Source: Blautia luti (GTDB lineage: Bacteria > Bacillota > Clostridia > Lachnospirales > Lachnospiraceae). From it: a stretch of 64,000 nt of DNA. The position numbers and the translations under genes were made by a program. Under the pieces are notes generated by a model. The model had not been told where the DNA came from and ran no database searches. It saw only the letters and a program-made list of their open reading frames with translations. The stretch spans positions 2,498,501 through 2,562,500 of the forward strand of contig NZ_AP028156.1 in NCBI RefSeq assembly GCF_033096465.1, in the 5' to 3' direction. Positions 8,338 through 16,386 of this stretch are shown one piece after another; position 1 is the stretch's first letter; each line of letters starts with the position of its first letter.

Positions 8338-9039
8338 TTACAATACCCCCTGCTTCTGCATTTCGGCAGACACAGAAACATACTCTTTACTGTTTTCAAG
8401 ATTTCCCAGCTTTTCTTCCCATGTAAGGTTTCGTTTAATCTTTGCAGGACTTCCCATCACCAGAGAACCATCCGGTATCACTGTGTTCTTTGTCACAAGA
8501 CTTCCTGCTCCTATGATACAATCCTTACCTATTCTGGCACCATCAAGAACAACCGCTCCCATTCCAATCAATGTACGGTCACCGATCATACATCCATGAA
8601 GCACAGCATTATGCCCAACTGTCACATTATTCCCAATATGTACCGGCATATTACGGCTTACATGAATCGTACAGTTTTCCTGAACATTAGATTCCTCACC
8701 AATCACGATCGGAGCATCATCGCCACGTATCACAGCATAATGAAGAACACAACTGTCACGCCCGATAGTTACATCTCCAATAACCACTGACTGCCTTGCA
8801 ATTCTTGCATCTTCTGATATTTTTACACTCTTATAATCCATTTTCTGAAATACCTGCCTTCTTGATTCGGTTAAATCGCAAAATTCCGCAATATCTATAA
8901 AATGCATAATAGAATAATCAAAAATATTGGGATATATCTTTTTATATTTTTCTAGCATTCTCTGGACAACTGTACAGTTGACCCTGTAATTCTCATATAA
9001 TTTTTTAAGTAAATTTTCTGAACACCTGTTAACTATCAT
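8338..9039 (-). CDS. Gamma-carbonic-anhydrase-like hexapeptide-repeat protein
   Basis: From residue 67 the protein is a left-handed beta-helix of the gamma-CA/PaaY/YrdA family, with hexapeptide repeats (VVIGDVTIG, IVIGEESNV, VHIGNNVTVG, IGKDCIIGAG). The metal histidines are visible in TIHVS and GHNAVLHG. The enzyme would hydrate CO2 or act as a related hydrolase. The first 66 residues (LLKKLYENYR to RRQVFQKM) are absent from ordinary family members and are probably helical. Two starts are credible: GGAG lies 10 bases before the ATG at 9039, and AGGCAGG lies 11 bases before an internal ATG at 8841, which gives the normal family length. Confidence 0.75.
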   Translation of the reverse strand: MIVNRCSENLLKKLYENYRVNCTVVQRMLEKYKKIYPNIFDYSIMHFIDIAEFCDLTESRRQVFQKMDYKSVKISEDARIARQSVVIGDVTIGRDSCVLHYAVIRGDDAPIVIGEESNVQENCTIHVSRNMPVHIGNNVTVGHNAVLHGCMIGDRTLIGMGAVVLDGARIGKDCIIGAGSLVTKNTVIPDGSLVMGSPAKIKRNLTWEEKLGNLENSKEYVSVSAEMQKQGVL

Positions 9040-9067
9040 TTGAATTATTCTCCATCCATTGTATTAC

Positions 9068-9461
9068 TTATTTTTCCTGCCGGACTTTCTTTTTTGAATC
9101 TTCCCTTACTGTATCCCGCAGTTCTTTCATATATTCCGAAAAGCTGCATTCTTTATTTCCGTATGTCATCTGAAGATCATATTCCAGTGGAATCCAGGTA
9201 GAAAGGTCAGCCTCATTATGCTGAAAATGCCGGAATATCTCCTGTAATCGCCTCCCCCATATCATGGAATATGCACATCTGTATTACCTTATCAATATCT
9301 GCTTCCGGAAATTCATCCTGTACAAAATAAGCCATCACTGCAAGTCTCCAGCTATGCTCTGCAACACTCTCACACCTCCAGGAGGAGGTGTAAGAATGTC
9401 TGGTGTTACATTTTAATTTTTCCGCCACTTTAAGAAAATCCAGAAATGCTCGACTATCCAT
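9068..9461 (-). pseudogene. Broken second copy of the HD-domain hydrolase
   Basis: The two parts match the intact gene at 63205-63768. The first runs from MDSRAFLDFL through GDIPAF. The second resumes at QHNEADLSTWIPLEYDLQM and continues near the C-terminus (RDTVREDSKKK). About 170 bases, corresponding to codons 80-136 of the intact copy, are missing and the junction shifts the frame, so translation stops two residues later. The ribosome site AAGGAGAAG is still present before the ATG at 9461. The HD metal residues remain in the first fragment, but the helical core is lost, so activity is unlikely. Confidence 0.9.
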
Positions 9462-9477
9462 ATCATCTTCTCCTTGT

Positions 9478-10836
9478 TTAATATTGCTTATTATTTTCTT
9501 TCTCAAATCCGTATACCCATTTTCCACGCAAAAACAGATATAGGAAAATTACAGAGCTGATGCTCCAGGTCAGTGGATATGCCCAGAATATCACCCGGAT
9601 ATCTGAGATAAGGCGGACTGCTACCGTGATATAGCTTACACGAAACAGGCACCAGTCACAAAGCATGACTATCATGGGGACTGCCGCATGACCGGATCCG
9701 CGTAGCACTGCTGCAATACAATGCGAAAATGCCAGCAGACAATAAAACAACGCAATTATTCTCGCCTGCATCACACCATAATGTATTACACTGGGATCTC
9801 TGTTAAAAGCAGCGATCAGTACCGGTGCCGCCGCATATATGATAATACCGATCAGCTCTGCAATGATCACCGAACAAATGACTCCAAATCTTGCACCTTT
9901 TTTCGCACGTTCATACTGTCTGGCACCAAGATTCTGGCTGACAAAAGTTGTCAGAGCCATTGTAAAACATGTTACCGGTAAAAAAGCAAATCCCTCTACC
10001 TTTGAATAGGAACCACAGCCTGCCATTGCCATTTTCCCAAATGCATTGATATTTGACTGTACAAAAACATTTGCAATAGCGATCACTGAATTCTGAAACC
10101 CGGACGGCACGCCATTCTGAATAATCTGTTTTAGCATATGTCTGTCAAAACGGATCATTCTCAACTCTAACCGATATTCTTCTTCCACACGCATCAGGTG
10201 GATCATACAAAGAATGGCGCTGACAAACTGAGAAATAGCTGTTGCCAGTGCAGCTGAACCAACACCCATACCAAGGCCTGCAATAAAAAAAATATCCAGT
10301 ACAACATTAATGCAGGAGGAGATGATAAGATAAATCAGTGGGTGGCGACTATCTCCGACAGACTGCAGGATTCCAACAAAAATATTATACATAACAACCC
10401 CTATGGATCCTGCAAAATATGTTCGGAAATACACGATGGACTCCGGTAGCACATCGGCAGGTGTTCCCATCAGTACCAGGATCCTGGGGGCCAGAAACAT
10501 TCCCATAATCGTCAACACTACACCGGCCACAAGTCCAAACGCTACCGTTGTATGGATTGCTTTCTGCAGGCAGTCCTTCATTTTTGCCCCGTAATATCTG
10601 GCAACAACAACTCCGGCTCCCATAGCAATTCCATTGATAAACCCCACCATCAAAAAAATCAGATTTCCGGAAGAACTGACTGCAGCCAACGCATTGCTTC
10701 CAAGGAAATTGCCTACGATCAGGGAATCTGCTGTATTATACAATTGCTGAAACAGATTTCCGAGAAACAGTGGAATGGCAAAAAAAATAATCTTTCCGGA
10801 GATACTTCCCTCTGTCATTCTTGAATCCTTTTTCAT
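9478..10836 (-). CDS. MATE-family efflux transporter
   Basis: A 452-residue inner-membrane protein with twelve predicted helices in two homologous halves. The family start is clear (GSISGKIIFFAIPLFLGNLFQ; YNTADSLIVGNFLGSNALAA). MATE pumps export cationic drugs or metabolites in exchange for Na+ or H+; the substrate cannot be read. GGGAAGG precedes the ATG at 10836. The gene ends 16 bases before the broken HD gene, in the same direction. Confidence 0.9.
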   Translation of the reverse strand: MKKDSRMTEGSISGKIIFFAIPLFLGNLFQQLYNTADSLIVGNFLGSNALAAVSSSGNLIFLMVGFINGIAMGAGVVVARYYGAKMKDCLQKAIHTTVAFGLVAGVVLTIMGMFLAPRILVLMGTPADVLPESIVYFRTYFAGSIGVVMYNIFVGILQSVGDSRHPLIYLIISSCINVVLDIFFIAGLGMGVGSAALATAISQFVSAILCMIHLMRVEEEYRLELRMIRFDRHMLKQIIQNGVPSGFQNSVIAIANVFVQSNINAFGKMAMAGCGSYSKVEGFAFLPVTCFTMALTTFVSQNLGARQYERAKKGARFGVICSVIIAELIGIIIYAAAPVLIAAFNRDPSVIHYGVMQARIIALFYCLLAFSHCIAAVLRGSGHAAVPMIVMLCDWCLFRVSYITVAVRLISDIRVIFWAYPLTWSISSVIFLYLFLRGKWVYGFEKENNKQY

Positions 10837-11002
10837 AATTCTTGATACCTTCCCGTTTTTTCTTTATTTTATCACACGTTTCTCAACTCCTAAAAAATAT
10901 ACATTGCAGAAGAATTTGAATTATCCTCCCTCAATTTACACTGCTTATTTCTATCATTATACTCAAAAACAGCAGCCTTGTATATAGCTGCTGTTTCCAA
11001 AA

Positions 11003-13624
11003 CTATCTTTCTTCTCTTTTTCTTAATTTCATGCGTATCCATTTAAGTAGCTGAATGATTGGAAGACTGGCAAACGCATACAGATATACACATCCAAGCT
11101 GCATCAGATTCAATGTCTCCACTTTAAACAGAAGATGAAGACCCGGAACTGTCAGTACTGCTGTAATAAGTACTGCTCCAAGTGCAAATGCTCCCTGAAG
11201 CCATTTATTATTAAAGAAACGTTTTGTAAAGATAACCGGATGATCTGATTTGCAGTTGAATCCATGGAACAAACGTGCCAGACAAAGTGTTCCGAAGGCG
11301 TAAGTACTTCCGAGCAATGCGCCATTCTGGTGATATCCTGTCAAAAATCCGATCATTGTCATCACACCGATCACAAAACCTTCCAGCCCGATCTTACCAA
11401 GAAAATCCTTTGTCAGTATTGACTCGTCTGCAGATCTTGGTTTCTCATTCATCACCTCACTGCTATGAGGTTCCACACCCAGTGCGATTGCCGGAAGGCT
11501 GTCTGTCAAAAGATTGATAAACAGCAGATGCACCGGTGCAAAGGGAACCGGAAGTCCTGCAAGCGATGCACAAAGAACTGCCAGAATCGCGCCAAAGTTT
11601 CCTGACAGGAGAAACTGAATCGCATACTTGATATTCTGATATAAATTTCGCCCATTTTCCACTGCTTTTACAATTGTTGCAAAATTATCATCTGTAAGCA
11701 CCATTGCTGCGGCATCCTTTGCAACCTCTGTTCCGGTCACCCCCATTGCAACACCAATGTCTGCCTGCTTCAACGCCGGAGCATCATTCACGCCATCTCC
11801 GGTCATTGCCACGATCATCCCTTTTTCCTGCCATGCACGGACAATACGGATTTTGTGCTCCGGTGACACTCTTGCATACACAGAAATATTCGGGACAAAT
11901 TCCCTCAGCTGCTCATCACTCATATTTTCAATCTCAGCACCCTCACAGGCCTCCGACAGATCATGTAAAATCCCTATTCTCTTTGCAATTGCCGCTGCTG
12001 TGATCTTATGATCTCCTGTGATCATAACCGGTCTGATTCCTGCTTTTATACATTCTGCAACTGCAGCCTTTGATTCTTCCCTGGGCGGATCCATCATAGC
12101 GATCAGGCCAAGAAATACCAACTGCTTCTCATCTTCCATCGTCAATACATGGTTCTGCGTAATTTCGCGATAGGTAAATGCCAGTACCCGTAACCCTTCC
12201 ATTGAAAATTCCTGATTCTGACGTTTTATTTTTTCTTTATCTGCTTCTGTAATTTCCCGAACTCCGTCTTTCGTCCAGATTTTCTCTGTCAGTTCCAGAA
12301 GCCGGTCAACAGCCCCTTTTGCGATCATCCGGTTCTCACCATCGATCCTGTGAAGTGTTGACATCATCTTACGGTCACTGTCAAAGGGAAGCTCACCTTC
12401 TCTTGGATAAAGATTTCTTACGCCTGCAGCCTCTATTCCGTATCTGCTGCCAAGATTGAGCAATGCCGTTTCCGTCGGATCTCCGATCTCCACTCCATTT
12501 TCATTTGTTGAATCATTACATAAAATGCTGTAATCCAAAAGACATCTCTGTGCCGGATCTTCCACATTAATTGCATCTGCAGTAATCCTTTTTTCATCAA
12601 TATAGTAATCTTCCACTGTCATTTTGTTCTGTGTGAGCGTTCCTGTTTTATCCGAACAGATAACAGATACACTTCCAAGACCTTCCACAGCCTGAAGCTT
12701 ACGAATGATTGCGTGCTCCTTTGCCATCTTCTGTGTTCCAAAAGAAAGAACGATTGTCACAATAGAACTTAATGCTTCCGGGATTGCTGCAACTGCAAGC
12801 GCTACTGTAAACATAAATGCACTACTGATTTTCTCACCACGGAATACATTGATTGCAAACAGAATTCCGCAAAATATCAGAATCAGGATGGAAAGCTTTT
12901 TTCCAAAGTCATCCAGATTCGCCTGAAGTGGCGTTTGTTTTTCAGAAGTCGATTTCAGAAGTCCCGCAATCTTTCCAACCTCTGTCTGCATACCTACATC
13001 TGTTACAACCGCTTTGCCACGCCCATATGTGACAAAGCTGCCGGAAAACAGCATGTTTGTCCGATCACCAAGGGGTGCTTCTGCCAGAATAGGGTCCATA
13101 CTCTTTTCAACCGCAAGACTTTCACCTGTAAGGGCACTTTCATCGACCTTAAGGCTTGCATTTTCAATCAGTCTTCCATCTGCCGGAATCATATCTCCTG
13201 CTTCCAGCAGAATCACATCTCCCACAACCAGCTCTCTTGCCGGGAGCTGGACAGCCACACCATCACGCAATACTTTTGCTTCCGGCCCGGAAAGCTTTTT
13301 TAGACTCTGCAGTGACTGCTCAGCCTTTACTGTCTGCACAGTTCCCAAAATCGCATTAATCGTAATAACGATCACGATAACCGCTGCACTTTCCACATCT
13401 CCAAGCATACCGGATATTACCGCCGATGCAATTAAAATCAGCACCAGAAAATCCTTATACTGCTCAAAGAAAATCTGTAAAATACTTTTTTTCTTTCCTT
13501 CTGCAAGCTCATTCCATCCACACTTCTCTCTGGATCTTTTAACCTGTTCACTGGTAAGCCCTGATTCCCAGCTTTCCACGTGATCCAGAACTTCTTCTAC
13601 CGTTTGCTGATAGATTTCCCTCAT
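11003..13624 (-). CDS. P-type cation-transporting ATPase, probable Mn2+/Ca2+ exporter
   Basis: A P2A-type ATPase of 873 residues with the N-terminal cation_ATPase_N region. It has the actuator motif (VDESALTGES), membrane helix 4 motif PEALSS, phosphorylation site SDKTGTLTQNK and hinge TGDGVNDAPALK. The sequence is of the PMCA/SERCA-like bacterial calcium type. However, the leader is a yybP-ykoY riboswitch, which senses Mn2+. In Lactococcus and Streptococcus such riboswitches control P-type Mn2+ or Ca2+/Mn2+ exporters, so Mn2+ export is the best inference. The start at 13624 was chosen because AAGGAGG lies 8 bases upstream; the in-frame ATG at 13654 lacks one. Confidence 0.9.
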   Translation of the reverse strand: MREIYQQTVEEVLDHVESWESGLTSEQVKRSREKCGWNELAEGKKKSILQIFFEQYKDFLVLILIASAVISGMLGDVESAAVIVIVITINAILGTVQTVKAEQSLQSLKKLSGPEAKVLRDGVAVQLPARELVVGDVILLEAGDMIPADGRLIENASLKVDESALTGESLAVEKSMDPILAEAPLGDRTNMLFSGSFVTYGRGKAVVTDVGMQTEVGKIAGLLKSTSEKQTPLQANLDDFGKKLSILILIFCGILFAINVFRGEKISSAFMFTVALAVAAIPEALSSIVTIVLSFGTQKMAKEHAIIRKLQAVEGLGSVSVICSDKTGTLTQNKMTVEDYYIDEKRITADAINVEDPAQRCLLDYSILCNDSTNENGVEIGDPTETALLNLGSRYGIEAAGVRNLYPREGELPFDSDRKMMSTLHRIDGENRMIAKGAVDRLLELTEKIWTKDGVREITEADKEKIKRQNQEFSMEGLRVLAFTYREITQNHVLTMEDEKQLVFLGLIAMMDPPREESKAAVAECIKAGIRPVMITGDHKITAAAIAKRIGILHDLSEACEGAEIENMSDEQLREFVPNISVYARVSPEHKIRIVRAWQEKGMIVAMTGDGVNDAPALKQADIGVAMGVTGTEVAKDAAAMVLTDDNFATIVKAVENGRNLYQNIKYAIQFLLSGNFGAILAVLCASLAGLPVPFAPVHLLFINLLTDSLPAIALGVEPHSSEVMNEKPRSADESILTKDFLGKIGLEGFVIGVMTMIGFLTGYHQNGALLGSTYAFGTLCLARLFHGFNCKSDHPVIFTKRFFNNKWLQGAFALGAVLITAVLTVPGLHLLFKVETLNLMQLGCVYLYAFASLPIIQLLKWIRMKLRKREER

Positions 13625-13700
13625 TGCTTTTGCCTCCTTTTTATAAACATTCAACAGCTTTTAATTTTTATGCAATGAAGGATTTTTTAATAAAATGATA

Positions 13701-13741
13701 TAAAAAAAGAAACCCTTATTGCATAACAAAAAATGCAATAA
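13701..13741 (-). terminator. Riboswitch-controlled intrinsic terminator
   Basis: A 9-bp stem (TTATTGCAT at 13716-13724 with ATGCAATAA at 13733-13741) is followed on the minus strand by GGGTTTCTTTTTTT. It begins directly at the 3' edge of the yybP-ykoY aptamer and can compete with its closing helix, as expected for an ON switch in which Mn2+ binding prevents termination. Confidence 0.8.
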
Positions 13742-13833
13742 AAGTCTCACCATTTCCTTGCAACGCCGGATGTCTCCACCGTACTGACGACACTGCAAAC
13801 GCAGATTTTCAAACGTAGGTTACTCCCCTTTAT
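13741..13833 (-). ncRNA. yybP-ykoY manganese riboswitch aptamer
   Basis: The minus strand shows the conserved family elements in order: AAAGGGGAGTAAC at the 5' side, an internal stem, GTCGTCAGTACGG, the CATCCGGCGTTGCAAGG internal region and the 3' GGTGAGACTTT that pairs with the 5' strand. This class binds Mn2+. It lies between a sigma-A promoter and a terminator about 80 bases before the P-type ATPase start, so it most likely induces the ATPase when Mn2+ is high. Confidence 0.9.
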
Positions 13834-13843
13834 TGGGTCTAAT

Positions 13844-13871
13844 ACTATAACAAAATTAATACTTCTGTCAA
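13844..13871 (-). promoter_or_regulatory. Sigma-A promoter of the P-type ATPase
   Basis: A perfect -35 box TTGACA (complement of 13866-13871) and a -10 box TATAGT (complement of 13844-13849) are spaced by 16 bases. Transcription would start shortly before the riboswitch. Confidence 0.85.
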
Positions 13872-13882
13872 GATATTTTGTA

Positions 13883-13908
13883 AATATTCTGTTGTAATAT
13901 TCTGTTGT
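13883..13908. repeat. Two tandem 13-bp units
   Basis: The unit AATATTCTGTTGT occurs twice in direct succession, just upstream of the ATPase promoter on the minus strand. Further right at 13965-13975 is a run of 11 C residues. Neither lies in a gene; their role is unknown. Confidence 0.7.
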
Positions 13909-14074
13909 AAATAATACTTTCATCCTGATACAGGCAAGTCTAACACACTGCTTATTGCTTTTCGCCCCCCCCCCCGCAGGGGAGTTACTTGATTCGGTTA
14001 AATATGCTATTTACAGCAGTCCTCGTAAATAATGTATTAATAAGAGGATTGCTATAGTCAGAAGGGAGATTTCA

Positions 14075-14134
14075 ATGCCGAAAAGCATTTATAAAAATAT
14101 TTATAAAGATTTAAAAAAAGGAAATAGAAAATAA
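14075..14134 (+). CDS. Possible 19-residue basic peptide
   Basis: A short rightward frame encodes a lysine- and tyrosine-rich 19-residue peptide beginning MPKSIYKNIYKD. It has a good ribosome site (GGGAG, 6 bases before ATG). A hairpin (GCAGTCCTC with GAGGATTGC, 14026-14052) lies upstream, and a terminator follows 11 bases after the stop. This gene-terminator arrangement suggests a small transcript between the ATPase and YjbR-MGMT genes. The peptide matches nothing I recognise. The RNA itself may be the product. Confidence 0.35.
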   Translation: MPKSIYKNIYKDLKKGNRK

Positions 14135-14145
14135 CACTTTTACAT

Positions 14146-14172
14146 ATCAGGAGTTTCTGCCTCCTGATTTTT
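14146..14172 (+). terminator. Intrinsic terminator after the small reading frame
   Basis: An 8-bp stem (ATCAGGAG at 14146-14153 with CTCCTGAT at 14161-14168) is followed by TTTTT on the plus strand. No longer rightward gene ends here, so it points to a small RNA or peptide transcript. Confidence 0.6.
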
Positions 14173-14218
14173 AAGGAGATTGTACCAGAATAAAAATCGA
14201 AAAAACAGATACGGATGA

Positions 14219-14890
14219 TTACTTACTGTTTTTCCACAGTTTATCATCTCTTTGCGTCAATCCATATTTTTTTAAATCCACCGTTCCATTGACAACCTCA
14301 ATTCCATCTGCTTCCAGTAGCTTTTTCTGTACATCTTTACCGCCGAAGGCAAAAGCCCCTGACAGTTCTCCTCTGAAATTCACTACCCGATAACAGGGAA
14401 TATGCTCCGGATCCGGATTCTTATGGAGGGCATTCCCTACCGCTCTCGACATTCTCGGATTCCCTGCCATTTCGGCAACCTGACCATAAGTTGCAACGCA
14501 TCCTTTCGGAATTTGCTTCACTGCCTCATAAATCTTCTTTGTCGGGCTGTATGTTACGAGATCATAGCTTTCGGATATCATTCTTTTAATATCTTTATCC
14601 GGTACCGTCCCATTTAGAATAATGGTATTCCAATGTTCCTTATTCTGATGATAACCAGCCTGTACAGATTCATAGGCACTTCGCCAAAAATCACGCCACT
14701 CCGGATCTGCCTTTACATTCAGATTAACATAACCGTTTCGTTCATAGATCCATAAAAAAATTTTTTTGTTTTCCCTCGCTCTTACCACTTGCCAGTTCTG
14801 GTCACGGAAAGGTCTTTCCGTATATGTATTCTGAAATGATAAACCGAATTCCAACGCTGCTTCTCGTGTAATCATGCAATTTTGATTCAT
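14219..14890 (-). CDS. YjbR/MmcQ-domain fused to MGMT-type methyltransferase-like domain
   Basis: Residues about 1-115 look like the MmcQ/YjbR (CyaY-like) DNA-binding fold (NWQVVRARENKKIFLWIYER; LNVKADPEWRDFWR; EHWNTIILNG). Residues about 118-205 are the DNA-binding core of O6-alkylguanine-DNA alkyltransferases (IYEAVKQIPKGCVATYGQVA; VGNALHKNP; GELSGAFAFGG). The active-site motif reads PCYRVV instead of PCHRVV, so the cysteine is kept while the histidine that activates it is Tyr. It could repair or only sense alkylated bases. It lies 12 bases after a 58-codon gene that overlaps the transglutaminase gene, so the three appear co-transcribed. Confidence 0.82.
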   Translation of the reverse strand: MNQNCMITREAALEFGLSFQNTYTERPFRDQNWQVVRARENKKIFLWIYERNGYVNLNVKADPEWRDFWRSAYESVQAGYHQNKEHWNTIILNGTVPDKDIKRMISESYDLVTYSPTKKIYEAVKQIPKGCVATYGQVAEMAGNPRMSRAVGNALHKNPDPEHIPCYRVVNFRGELSGAFAFGGKDVQKKLLEADGIEVVNGTVDLKKYGLTQRDDKLWKNSK

Positions 14891-14901
14891 TTATTTCACC
14901 C

Positions 14902-15078
14902 TTATTCCCTGAAATTATTTCTGGCATCTTCATAATCTCTTGGAAGTCCCTCAAACAAAATTATTGCCTTATCATACTGTTCCTCTTCCATACATGATAT
15001 AGCTTTCCTATACTGTTCCTGCTCTATCCTCACACGGAAAAAGTCAAGCTGTTTATCACATCTATTTTTCCCCTTCAT
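14902..15078 (-). CDS. Small TPR-like protein (58 residues)
   Basis: This short frame runs from an ATG at 15078 to a TAA at 14902-14904. It overlaps the end of the transglutaminase-like gene by 17 bases and ends 12 bases before the YjbR-MGMT start. GAGGAAG lies just upstream of the ATG. The product is charged and helical; the section EEEQYDKAIILFEGLPRDYE resembles one tetratricopeptide-like helix pair (YxxAxxLFExL...DYxDA). The tight coupling to both neighbours supports expression. The function is unknown, possibly a protein-interaction adaptor. Confidence 0.65.
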   Translation of the reverse strand: MKGKNRCDKQLDFFRVRIEQEQYRKAISCMEEEQYDKAIILFEGLPRDYEDARNNFRE

Positions 15079-16084
15079 TCGCTTCCTCTATTGTCACACT
15101 CTCCTGTACCTGCATATCCGTATACTGAACACGAATAACTGCCTGCGGCCAGTTTATGCTGACCATTGCTGTTTTGTCTTTCTCATCTCCTGCTTTCCGG
15201 ATAAGCTCCAGCAATTCCTTCAGTACTTCCTTTGTCAGATAACCGCCTCTCCAGTGAAAAATAAGTACCCTGCCTTTCTTCGCCGCCTGCAAAGAACGTT
15301 TATACACATCCTCTTTCTTAGTAAAAGAAAGCTTCTTCTCCTTATAGTAAAAGTGCTCATGATCACCGCAGTGAGGCGCCGGCGCAATAAGAGGCTCATG
15401 ATCCCTGAAAATCTGTGAATCATCCAGATTGAAATAATCATAGCGGATTTCAGAAGTCTCACGATCTTTCCCCAGGGTATTATCAAAGGTCGCATCCAGA
15501 TGATAATATGTACCTCCTATTTTTACGATATTCCATGTGTGGCGATACTTAATCCCCTTCTCAGGATTATTTCCACAGATTGCAATCACACACCAGACTC
15601 CCAGTGCATCTAACAAAACCTTTACTGCTTTTGCGATTCCCTCACAAACACCAACGCCTTGCCCCAACGGTCCGATAATTTCATGGGAATATGATTTTTT
15701 CAGTTTGTCATAGCGGATATTTTCACAGATAAAATCATGTACATACTTCTCTTTCTCCCACTCAGACAGCTTCTGAGCCGGACGAATCAGCTTCTCAACT
15801 CTGGCAGTCATAGCCTTTTGATGTTCACAAATCTTCTTTTTATCAAAAAGATACTCCGGAATAAAAATCAGATTCGGCGAGTCTTTATAATACCGGTATT
15901 TATAACTGCTCACCCAAAATATCTCCGGATGATCCAGACGCATCTGAAAAAATACATTATAAAGTTCTTCTCCCTCTAATGCCGGAATCTGAAATTCATC
16001 CGCCAGGTTTTTCACACCACTAAGAATGCTGTGATATGCAGCCTGCTGCGCCTTATTCATATGGTTGTAATAATATTGCTCCAT
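15062..16084 (-). CDS. Transglutaminase-like cysteine peptidase-fold protein
   Basis: A 340-residue protein with the transglutaminase core in its middle. The catalytic Cys is in GVGVCEGIAKA (about residue 147), the His in YRHTWNIV (about 183) and the Asp in YHLDATFDNT (about 199). There is no signal peptide or membrane segment, so it probably acts in the cytosol. The N-terminal third resembles the extension seen in clostridial transglutaminase-domain proteins. Substrates are unknown; peptide hydrolysis or transpeptidation are both possible. GGAG lies 11 bases before the ATG. It forms a unit with the 101-codon gene upstream and the two genes downstream. Confidence 0.8.
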   Translation of the reverse strand: MEQYYYNHMNKAQQAAYHSILSGVKNLADEFQIPALEGEELYNVFFQMRLDHPEIFWVSSYKYRYYKDSPNLIFIPEYLFDKKKICEHQKAMTARVEKLIRPAQKLSEWEKEKYVHDFICENIRYDKLKKSYSHEIIGPLGQGVGVCEGIAKAVKVLLDALGVWCVIAICGNNPEKGIKYRHTWNIVKIGGTYYHLDATFDNTLGKDRETSEIRYDYFNLDDSQIFRDHEPLIAPAPHCGDHEHFYYKEKKLSFTKKEDVYKRSLQAAKKGRVLIFHWRGGYLTKEVLKELLELIRKAGDEKDKTAMVSINWPQAVIRVQYTDMQVQESVTIEEANEGEK

Positions 16085-16113
16085 TGTTATCTTATCTCCA
16101 AGTTCTTCGTCAC

Positions 16114-16386
16114 TTATAATCCCTTCCGGTACATTTCACTGATCACTGCCTGCGCATATTCAGATTCCTTTTTCTCTATTATCTGTGCCCTGTCACTTAA
16201 AATCGCCAGCATCTCATCTACCAGATCTTCGATTTTAGGATTTGTATACCGATACAAATAACCCAGCATTCTGGTTGCGGTATAATCTGTATTCATATTT
16301 TTATATGCGATCTCTGCACAAAACTCCTTCGGATAGCCCTTGCTGAGCAAAACCCTGTATAGTTCTTCTGTTCTTTCTGATGCCAT
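16114..16386 (-). CDS. Conserved hypothetical protein, helical
   Basis: A 90-residue product beginning MASERTEELYRVLLSKGYP, all-helical in appearance, with a motif FCAEIAYKNMNTDYTATRML. It ends 29 bases before the transglutaminase-like gene, in the same direction, and is probably the first gene of that operon. The ATG at 16386 has AAAGG upstream; an ATG at 16419 is also possible. I recognise no characterised family. Confidence 0.7.
   Translation of the reverse strand: MASERTEELYRVLLSKGYPKEFCAEIAYKNMNTDYTATRMLGYLYRYTNPKIEDLVDEMLAILSDRAQIIEKKESEYAQAVISEMYRKGL

Noticed and set aside
13965-13975. Run of 11 C as a phase-variation tract
   Set aside because: It is not in a gene or at a promoter spacing that I can show; noted only as unusual.
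8860-14002. CTTGATTCGGTTAAAT shared by two distant places
   Set aside because: One 16-base match in 64 kb is about what chance allows and both contexts differ.
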